From the NCBI RefSeq assembly GCF_014653155.1, contig NZ_BNAF01000001.1, positions 434,001 through 498,000 of the forward strand: 64,000 nt of DNA, read 5' to 3'. The translations under genes and the position numbers were made by a program. The DNA comes from Sphingobacterium griseoflavum. GTDB taxonomy: Bacteria; Bacteroidota; Bacteroidia; Sphingobacteriales; Sphingobacteriaceae. The notes below the pieces were generated by a model. That model did no database searches. It was not told the origin of the DNA and saw only the letters and a list, made by a program, of their open reading frames with translations. Numbering within the stretch: position 1 is the first letter of the stretch; each line of letters starts with the position of its first letter. Shown here piece after piece: positions 41,056 through 49,100 of this stretch.

Positions 41056-42474
41056 ATGGAAAATAAACGTATAAATGGTAACGATCTATTAGCATTAGGC
41101 TACGATGAAAATTCTGCTTTGGGCGTCGCCTTGCAGATTAATAAGAAAAGATTGGGCTTCACGCGTGAGCAGATGCTAGCTTATTTCTCGGCTGTATTGG
41201 CCAATCCGGAAGCGTATTTAGAAGATGCTATTTTTAAGACATTGGCGCAGGAACTGTTGAAACAAGATGAGCTGGAAGCCTCGTATATCGCACTTAAAGA
41301 AGAGGGGCATTACGAAATTTACGGGGAAGAGCATATTGAAGAAGGGGCGAAGCAGCAGATGCAAGTAGCTATGACGTTGCCGGTCTCTGTAGCGGGCGCC
41401 CTGATGCCAGATGCGCACCAAGGCTATGGCCTGCCTATCGGCGGGGTGCTGGCCACGAGCAATGCCGTCATTCCCTACGGCGTGGGCGTGGATATCGGTT
41501 GTCGCATGGCGTTGTCTATTTTTGATCTACCTGCCGCATACTTGACGGAGCATAGCGATGCGTTAAAGAAAGTCATTATGCAAACCACGAAGTTTGGCGC
41601 TGGCCAAGGTTTCCAAAAAGGAGATCGAGCAAGCCATGCCGTTTTAGAGCAGGATACCTTTGCCATGAATGATTTGTTGCGGTCCTTGAAGGACAAGGCT
41701 TGGGCACAACTGGGCACTTCCGGCGGTGGAAATCACTTTGTAGAGTTTGGTGTGATTGCCTTTGAGCAGACCGATGCGGATCTAGGTGTTCAAGCCGGTG
41801 AATATTTGGCTTTATTAACCCATTCGGGATCGCGCGGGCTAGGAGCAACGCTAGCCGACCACTACACCAAACTAGCTAAGCAGCTTTGTAAGCTGCCTTA
41901 TAAAGCACAACATTTGGCTTACCTAGATTTGGGAACGGCGGAAGGACAGGAATATTGGATGGCGATGAATCTGGCGGGCGACTACGCATCGGCATGCCAC
42001 GAAGTGATCCATGAAAAGGTGCGCCAACAGTTGGGGGCGGAGCGCTTGGCAAAGGTCGAAAATCACCACAACTTTGCATGGAAGGAAATGTGGAATGGGC
42101 AAGAGCTGATTGTGCATCGAAAGGGAGCAACGCCTGCAGCCAAAGGGGTAATGGGTATTATTCCGGGTTCCATGGCCTCGCCAGGATTCTTGGTGCGCGG
42201 TAAAGGACAGATGGAGTCCATCAACTCGGCCTCGCACGGTGCCGGACGATTGATGAGCCGTACAAAGGCAATCAAAACCCTTGCGGCAGCGGATTTAAAG
42301 GCTATCCTAAATGATCAAGGAATCACGTTGATGGGTGCCGGTATGGATGAAGCGCCTATGGCCTATAAAGACATACATACCGTTATGGCTGCGCAGCAGG
42401 ATCTTGTTGACGTGTTGGCTACTTTCTCGCCTAAGATTGTGCGGATGGCCGACGATGGTAGTCGAGAGGATTAG
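41056..42474 (+). CDS. rtcB: RtcB-family RNA 3'-phosphate/5'-OH ligase
   Basis: A 472-residue protein with the RtcB active-site motifs in order: MPDAHQGYGLPIGGV (Asp119, His121), DIGCRMAL (Cys149, the Mn-binding cysteine), GTSGGGNHFVEFG, THSGSRGLGA, VENHHNFAW, VHRKGATPAAKG, MGIIPGSMASPGF, and SASHGAGRLMSRTKA, in which the histidine accepts guanylate. RtcB seals RNA ends with 2',3'-cyclic phosphate (or 3'-phosphate) and 5'-OH, the ends left by anticodon nucleases. Length and motifs are complete. It lies in the slipin operon downstream of the permuted tRNA-like array, with a WYL regulator diverging. It ends before a long symmetric terminator. Confidence 0.96.
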   Translation: MENKRINGNDLLALGYDENSALGVALQINKKRLGFTREQMLAYFSAVLANPEAYLEDAIFKTLAQELLKQDELEASYIALKEEGHYEIYGEEHIEEGAKQQMQVAMTLPVSVAGALMPDAHQGYGLPIGGVLATSNAVIPYGVGVDIGCRMALSIFDLPAAYLTEHSDALKKVIMQTTKFGAGQGFQKGDRASHAVLEQDTFAMNDLLRSLKDKAWAQLGTSGGGNHFVEFGVIAFEQTDADLGVQAGEYLALLTHSGSRGLGATLADHYTKLAKQLCKLPYKAQHLAYLDLGTAEGQEYWMAMNLAGDYASACHEVIHEKVRQQLGAERLAKVENHHNFAWKEMWNGQELIVHRKGATPAAKGVMGIIPGSMASPGFLVRGKGQMESINSASHGAGRLMSRTKAIKTLAAADLKAILNDQGITLMGAGMDEAPMAYKDIHTVMAAQQDLVDVLATFSPKIVRMADDGSRED

Positions 42475-42483
42475 GTTTTGATG

Positions 42484-42528
42484 TTGTTTTATGGAACGGA
42501 TTACGACATAGTCCGTTCCATAAAACAA
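42484..42528. terminator. Perfect 17-bp bidirectional terminator
   Basis: A 17-base arm (42484-42500, starting TTGTTTTATGG), an 11-base loop, and its exact complement (42512-42528). It lies between the rtcB stop and the convergent 42536 frame, with A/T runs on both sides. Confidence 0.85.
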
Positions 42529-42535
42529 TTCCCCA

Positions 42536-42991
42536 TTAAAGCACACTACGAAAATCCCGATCGTACCGCTCCAGCTGCTTGATAAAATTAGGGATATCCA
42601 GCACAAAATCATGGATGTGCTTAACGCCTGTTTGCGGGCTTTGCATAACCAGTATGGTCAATTCAGCAGCGACGATAGCGGTAATTTTGGCCTCCGATTT
42701 GCCAGAGAACGATGCTTCATACAGCTCCTGTTGATCCATGCCGCAGCTCCCTTTTACGGCGAAGCGATCAGTTCCGAGATTGATCCGATAAAACAAACGG
42801 TGGAGCGCTCGCTGCAAGGGTTTATACTGCAGCACTTTCGTCAACCCAATTTTACGACTCCAGAACAGTAACGCTGTGATCAAGAACGAGTCGAAAGCCA
42901 GCCTAGTCTTGATGTTTTTTGTAGGCCAAAGACCAGCCAAGCTATGCTGATCCGAGAAGTTAAAAAGAAAGAAGCGTCGCTTTTTGTCCAT
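42536..42991 (-). pseudogene. Apparent C-terminal remnant of a saccharopine-dehydrogenase-like oxidoreductase
   Basis: The frame runs 227 codons from 43219, but the first 76 overlap the promoter and start of the aldehyde dehydrogenase and read as non-protein. ATG 42991 (MDKKRRFFLF) gives 151 residues. The last 90 residues (FYRINLGTDRFAVKGSCG, KITAIVAAELTILVMQS, GVKHIHDFVLDIPNFI) resemble the C-terminal part of saccharopine-dehydrogenase-like proteins. The N-terminal Rossmann GxGxxG half is missing. It is therefore probably a truncated, non-functional gene. The family match is from memory of the pattern and not from a search; a small stand-alone protein is the alternative. Confidence 0.4.
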
Positions 42992-43200
42992 AGCGGTCCA
43001 TTTCGGTCGACTGAACGATTTCACCAGCGTTGGATGTTGCCAAAAAAACAAAAAGTAAGAGCTGCTGCCTTTACATAATTTTTTGCATATTTTGTACGCA
43101 TACACAGGAACCCTAGATCCGATTTTGAAATTAATAGGCCTGTGCCAAAACGGAAACAACCGGAGCGCAGTTAACAAGAAGAACAGCATCCGAAAAAAGT

Positions 43201-44616
43201 ATGAACGAGTATACAGCAATAGACGATATTAAACGTGCTTACGACGCGCAGGTGCAAAGCCGCACGATTTATAAACAACACGATGCAAGCTGGCGCCAAG
43301 CCATATTGCGTAAACTTGCGCAAGAGATCGATCGTAACCAAAACCTTATCGTTGCTGCCATCGCAAGCGATTTTGGGAAAAGCGCCGTAGAAGTAGAGGT
43401 AACGGAGTTGATGCCTGTACAGATGGAACTGAAGGAAGCAATAGCGAAGCTGCCTCGTTGGATGAAGAATAGGAAGGTTTCCCGTTCGTGGAAGCTGTTT
43501 TCGATAAAGCCTTACCTGCATTATGAGCCAAAGGGCAATAGTTTGATCATTACGCCGTGGAACTATCCGTTTCAATTGCCGATGGCGCATTTGATTTCCA
43601 GCATAGCAGCGGGCAATACGGTAATGTTGAAGCTGTCTGAATTTTCGCCGCATATCAATTCCGTGATTCGGAAAATTATAGAAGCTGTTTTCCCAGCAGA
43701 TCATGTTTTTGTGGTGGAAGGTGCGAAAGATGAGACGACCTTTCTATTGGGTCTTCGTTTTGACCATATACATTTTACCGGATCGCCGGCCGTAGGCAAG
43801 GTCGTGATGCAGGCCGCAAGCAAATTCTTGAGTGATGTTACCCTCGAATTGGGCGGGAAATCTCCCGCTATCATCGGCCCTAAGGTCAATTTAAGGACAG
43901 TGATTCGAAATATTATTTGGGCTAAATTCGTCAATGCCGGACAAACCTGTATTGCTCCGGATTACGTATTGATAGATCATGCATACGAGCACGAGGTACC
44001 CATACTTTTTAAGGAGGAGATCCTCCGTGCATTTGGAGATCGTCCCGCAGAATCTCCCGATCTAGCACGCATCGTTAACGACAAACAGTTTGATCGTTTG
44101 ACGCAGGCGCTGAACGAAGCTGTTGACGATGGGGCTACGATTTGGGTAGGGGGCGATAGTAGTGCAGAGCAACGCTATATCGCACCAACGGTATTGAGCG
44201 ATCTAAAAGCAGAATCAACCTTATTGCAGGATGAGATATTTGGACCTATCTTGCCCGTGATTTACTACACCCACATCGACGAGGCTTTGCAACTGATCCA
44301 AGAAAAGGAAAAACCATTGGCTTTATACATATTTAGCGGCAACAATGCCTTCGTGCAGCGTGTAATTAATCATACTAGTGCGGGAAGCACCTGTGTTAAC
44401 GATGCCATGGTGCAGGTGATGCACCCGAATCTGCCTTTTGGTGGCGTGAATAATTCGGGCATAGGGCAGTCTTTTGGCTGGTATGGCTTTCGCGCTTTTT
44501 CGCACGAAAGGGCAGTAGCCGATGTGAAACTTATGCCGTTGTCAAAGTTTTTCTGGTTCCCATATACCGATAAGACAAAAAGATTACTGCGCTTATTTCG
44601 GCGGTTTATGGCATAG
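43201..44616 (+). CDS. Aldehyde dehydrogenase, class-3/fatty-aldehyde-like
   Basis: A 471-residue protein, shorter than the roughly 490-500 of class 1/2 enzymes and fitting class 3. The motifs are ITPWNYPFQLP (active-site asparagine), FTGSPAVGK (cofactor loop), VTLELGGKSPAI (general-base glutamate) and FVNAGQTCIAPDYVL (catalytic cysteine). There is a C-terminal basic and hydrophobic end (KLMPLSKFFWFPYTDK, LLRLFRRFMA), as in membrane-associated fatty-aldehyde enzymes. It oxidises aldehydes to acids with NAD(P)+. It is monocistronic and followed by a perfect hairpin. Confidence 0.93.
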   Translation: MNEYTAIDDIKRAYDAQVQSRTIYKQHDASWRQAILRKLAQEIDRNQNLIVAAIASDFGKSAVEVEVTELMPVQMELKEAIAKLPRWMKNRKVSRSWKLFSIKPYLHYEPKGNSLIITPWNYPFQLPMAHLISSIAAGNTVMLKLSEFSPHINSVIRKIIEAVFPADHVFVVEGAKDETTFLLGLRFDHIHFTGSPAVGKVVMQAASKFLSDVTLELGGKSPAIIGPKVNLRTVIRNIIWAKFVNAGQTCIAPDYVLIDHAYEHEVPILFKEEILRAFGDRPAESPDLARIVNDKQFDRLTQALNEAVDDGATIWVGGDSSAEQRYIAPTVLSDLKAESTLLQDEIFGPILPVIYYTHIDEALQLIQEKEKPLALYIFSGNNAFVQRVINHTSAGSTCVNDAMVQVMHPNLPFGGVNNSGIGQSFGWYGFRAFSHERAVADVKLMPLSKFFWFPYTDKTKRLLRLFRRFMA

Positions 44617-44632
44617 CGTGCTATAAAAAAGA

Positions 44633-44653
44633 AGCTCCTAAATTTTAGGAGCT
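44633..44653. terminator. Perfect hairpin between convergent genes
   Basis: AGCTCCTAAA, one base (T), then TTTAGGAGCT: a 10-bp perfect inverted repeat 16 bp beyond the aldehyde dehydrogenase stop. It is probably bidirectional, because the next gene converges. Confidence 0.7.
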
Positions 44654-44699
44654 CCATATAAATCATTAAGAAGGGCATTTTCCATTTATGGTTGGTCGC

Positions 44700-45974
44700 C
44701 TACCTTTTCTTATTTTTCTTGGTCATTTTAGCCTTCAGGCCACTACCATAGTTATACGTTTTGCTGTTGCTTTCTTTCTTTTTATGGAAGGCACCTCCCT
44801 GGGTTTCATCGACCTTCTCTTTTTCCTTTGGACCGTCCGTAGGACGATAAATAATAAGGTCTTCTGGTAAAGGCATAACAGGAATCTTTTTGCCGATGGA
44901 TTGTTCTATTTTACGAAGCGCTGGAAGTTCAATATCTGTGGCAAAGGTGATGGCCAAGGCTTCCGAGTCTGGCGTTTTCAGAATATGCGACACGAACACC
45001 TCCCTCTCTTCCGGAATCTCAAAATGGATGATAAATGGGATGTTAGAAAGGTCGATTTCGGCGGTACCCTCATTAGCGACCAAAAGTATTCTGCATTCTG
45101 CTATTTCTAGAAAATCACGGATCTCATCGATACCCGTATCATCATGGAAAAATGGCCGATAGATGGCCGCCTCGCCCTTGCCGACGTGCAGTCTTTTTAA
45201 CAAATTATGCGCCGTCAGTCGGCTATTCACAAACACCACCACCTTATCGAATACTTCCTGATCACGCATGAAGTCATTGAGCAAATTGATCTTTGTCGTG
45301 AAGTTCGGGACATGATAAAGTATAAGATCCTGCGTATCTAACGTATCTTCGCTCAGCTCATCTACTTCGACAGTCGTCGCGAAAGGCATAAAATCGTCGA
45401 TCATCAGGTGCAATTTATCATGGTCTACCGTGCTGAATGCCAAGTACTGCACTTCGCCGCAGCTTTGCGCCAGTTCCCTAACATTGGTTTGCATACCTTG
45501 TTTTACAATTTCTTCGGCATCATCGATGATAAAGGTCTGTATGCGGTTGAGGTTAAGACCCAATTTTAGATAGACCGCACGAGCTCGGCTGGGTGTAGCA
45601 ACGACGATGTCCACTCCGCGTACCAAGTCTTCGATCTCTTCTTCCATGCTTCCGCTGCTTTTCAGCCCCATGATATGAAGCTCTCTATTTTGACTTATAG
45701 CGAAGAAGTTATCAACGATCTCTTTGATTTTTTCTTCATTTGGTGCCAAAATCAAAACTTTCGGGGCTTCGTCATGTGTATATTTCAGCCGCATTAGAAC
45801 GCCCAGTATGTATGTGGTCGTTTTTCCAGCACCTTCGGGTCCAATGCCGATAATGCTATGTCCACCAATGATGCGGGAAAGCGCTTTTAGCTGCATTTCT
45901 TTTGCTGTAAAATATCCTAGATCGTTCATGGATGCATGAAGACGCTTGCTAAGTTTGAGTTTATCTAAAGACAC
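44700..45974 (-). CDS. Degenerate DEAD-box-like helicase
   Basis: The frame begins at ATG 46016, but GTG 45974 gives the usual N-terminus (VSLDKLKLSKRLHASMNDLGY); the upstream 14 codons are unlike protein. The product is 424 residues. It keeps the two-lobed DEAD-box layout: GPEGAGKTT (motif I), APNEEKIKEI (Ia), VATPSRARAVY (Ib), IDDAEEIVKQG where DEAD should be, AFSTVDHD (instead of SAT), FVNSRLTAHNLLKRL, and FEIPEEREVFVSHILK instead of HRxGRxGR. Motifs II, III and VI are changed, so helicase activity is doubtful; ATP binding may persist. The C-terminal tail is short and basic. It could be an RNA-binding scaffold paralogue of RhlE-like helicases (inference). Confidence 0.8.
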   Translation of the reverse strand: MSLDKLKLSKRLHASMNDLGYFTAKEMQLKALSRIIGGHSIIGIGPEGAGKTTTYILGVLMRLKYTHDEAPKVLILAPNEEKIKEIVDNFFAISQNRELHIMGLKSSGSMEEEIEDLVRGVDIVVATPSRARAVYLKLGLNLNRIQTFIIDDAEEIVKQGMQTNVRELAQSCGEVQYLAFSTVDHDKLHLMIDDFMPFATTVEVDELSEDTLDTQDLILYHVPNFTTKINLLNDFMRDQEVFDKVVVFVNSRLTAHNLLKRLHVGKGEAAIYRPFFHDDTGIDEIRDFLEIAECRILLVANEGTAEIDLSNIPFIIHFEIPEEREVFVSHILKTPDSEALAITFATDIELPALRKIEQSIGKKIPVMPLPEDLIIYRPTDGPKEKEKVDETQGGAFHKKKESNSKTYNYGSGLKAKMTKKNKKR

Positions 45975-46172
45975 GGCACAATGTTTAACTGAATGACAAG
46001 CTACAAAGGTAAGCAAAATTTAAAGACTGTTTGCGGCAAGCAGCCGAATCCGTTGAGGAGGTAATGAACCAACCTTATGCAGCTGTAGGCAATACCAAGA
46101 AAAGAAGGAGCGGAAGACAAACGTTTTCCACTCCTTTTAAACGGAATCTACACGCGGTGTAGCGTAGCTAGT

Positions 46173-49100
46173 CTATTCCTCAATTTCCAGCACTATGCTG
46201 CTTGCCCGCGCATTCACCGAGGGATCGTACATAGACCCGATTGTGCTTATGCCCGATTGGAATACACCCGCGTTATTGGCTTTTACCTCGTACTCATATA
46301 CATGCTTGCCTTTCGATAAACGATCGAAAAAGTAATTGGTCGAAGCATCTTTCATGCTGAAGTAGTAGCCTTGCCACCATCGATAGCCTGACGGTTGGTA
46401 GATAGGCTCTACGCCCGACGGACGACTATCCTTCAGATGTAGATTGCTGAATGACTCTCCTGCGATGACGATAAGCCGAACCTTTACTTTTTCGCCAAGT
46501 TTGGCACTTTTCGAAACAATCCACTTTCCATCGCGCTGTACTTGATATTCCTTGCTGATCGAGAGATTGTTAACTACTGCCGAAAGCGATGTTTCGTTGG
46601 CAAAATACTGATGGTTCAGATAGCCATAGATCGCTCGCCTGTTATTGTTTTGAACCCCCAACTCCACATTCTTCTGCAAGTCTTGGCGAGTAAATGTTTT
46701 GGCCACCTGTCCCAAACTGGCGGGCTCGAGGGGCACTGCTTGCTGATCTACGCTCAGGGTAACGCTGTTTTCCAAAACAAATTCGCTGGGATTATTCGCC
46801 AGTAAAAGCGCATAGATTGCATCGACGGTCATCCAAGTCGTTTGCCAATGACTAGCCTGCTTATGGTAATAGATCCACTGGGTAAGGGCGTTTAGCTTGC
46901 TGGGGTCATTTAGCTTATAGGCTTCTACCATATAAGATTGCAGGCTTACGGCGTTATAGCTTTTCATATTACTTTCCCAATACATTCCCTTTTGCGTATC
47001 GTTTAGCACTTCTTGGATGATGCGGTTCCTGAGTTGATCGGTCTGCTCGCCTTTGCCAAAAAGCTGATTTACGATCCAACTTTTAGCAGCAATGCCGGCA
47101 CTGTGTTGTGCTGTGAGGAGGGGAGACTGACTGATCTTATCGGTCAATAGCGCCTGTTGCTTTGTATCCAACGGATAGAGTCCCTGCCAATAATGTCTGG
47201 CGTATAGGTAGTCCAATGCCATACTTGTAGAAGCTTTCTTGTCCACGATCAGGCTATCCGTGTCGAGATATTGCATCAGCTTTTCTGCAATCTTACGCAT
47301 GTCATTGGAAACCAACCGATGGTCTAGGTTCCATACTTTTCCCCAAATCTCCAACAATCGGATAGAGATATAGACATTGGCTCGTCCTCCTTCAAACCAA
47401 GGGAATGCGCCGGTTTCCAGCTGTTGCTTAAGCAGTTTCTTTTCTATTTCGGCGATTTCAAATGTATTGTTTTCGTCAAAAAGCTTGCTCAATGCCGCTA
47501 GTTTTTCACTGTCACGCTTTATATCGCGGATCCAAGGCATCTCTTCGGCGCTAAGTTCTGTTAATGCGCTATTTTCGCTAAGCTTACTTTCGGTTTGCTG
47601 GCTCCGCAACGCACTGAAGTAGTTGGCAATGGCCGGGTACTGCTGCTGTATGTATTGCACCATTTTTAAGCTAAACCATTTGCTGCTTAGCTGTTCGGTA
47701 CAGGCGTAAGGGTAATTGTTGAGGTAATCCAGCGCACCGATAACCTCCAATACCGGGTTGCTCTGTATCTGTATACGGGCCTGCAGATTTTCTTTGTCGG
47801 CCGTCTCCAGTTGGAATTGTTTCGTTTCATTGGGGTGCAAGAGCAGCGGACTGGTTTCGGAAACGAGCACACGGTTAGGCAGAATAGCCAATTCATGGAT
47901 CTCCCCATCGGAGAAACCAGCACTGGCCGCCACAATTTTCACTTGCACGGTGGAGAATCCCATCGGTATTTGCACAGCCCAAGAAACAGTCAAATTTTTT
48001 TTTGAATCTACGGCGAAAGGCTGTGTAGGCTTGTCGAGAAAGCGCGCCGAGATAACTTCATTCGTTTCCGGGTTAATAAATTCAAGCCGTATATTTCCGG
48101 TCATGGCTTCCTCACGAAGATATTGAATAGTAGCTTTTAGCAGCAGCTGATCTCCCTCTCGAAAATAGCGGGGCATGTTAGGGCTCACCATCAACTCTTT
48201 CTGTGTTCGGGTGTAGAAGGTACCCATGCCGGCTTCGAGATTTTTGCCATGCGCGAACAATAACAGCTTCCACTTGCTGAGTGCTTCGGGGCTGTTAAAT
48301 TCTACCGACACGTCTCCTTGCTCGTCGGTGTACAACGCAGGAAAGAAAAAAGCAGTCTCTTGGAGGTTGCTGCGGGTTTGTGCAGCCGTCAACTGCTCCT
48401 GTATTTTACTTCCTTCTTTGGTGGTTATAATAATGACACCCCCTGCCGCCCTCGATCCATACAGTGCGGTGGCCGCCGCATCTTTTAAGACGCTGAAGCT
48501 ATTGATTTGGTCGGGGCTTATTTTACTCATATCGATCTGTTCCATCACTTCCCCGTCGACAACATATAGAGGCGCGTTAGGCGCAGCACTCGCTGTTCCA
48601 CGTATAACGACGACTTCATCCAGTGTGGAGTAGCCGGTTACCGCTATCCCAGCAACACGACCCTGAAGTGCTGATGACAGGCTTTTTGCGACATAGTGAT
48701 ATCGGCCTGCTGTCCATAAACCGTAGGAACGAACTATGGGCGTTTGCATGTACAGTTGGGCTTGGTAGCGCGTACCTACGAAAACATTGCTGCTGTTGGT
48801 TTCCTCGTAAAAATCGCCCAACAAATGCTGCTGCGCCTCTTGTCGGTGGTAGTAATAGGGGTGCGGTCGATCAAAAGAATGGGGGAAGCTGTGTGCCTCA
48901 AATTCATCGAGGGCCGCATCGTACATGCTCAATGCCAGCTCTGCCGGTATCACATCCTCGTTTTGTTTGATCTTAAAACGCCAGCTTTCTGCCTGTCCCG
49001 GTGTTATCTTATCCCGAAAGGTTACGGTTTGGATGGCTAGCTGTTTATCCTTTTGCTTGATGGGTATGTGGATACTCCTCAATTCGGCCATGTCGTTTTT

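Noticed and set aside
42992..43219. N-terminal 76 codons of the minus-strand 42536 frame
   Set aside because: They overlap the start and promoter of the aldehyde dehydrogenase, are rich in Phe and Arg, and have no protein-like pattern.
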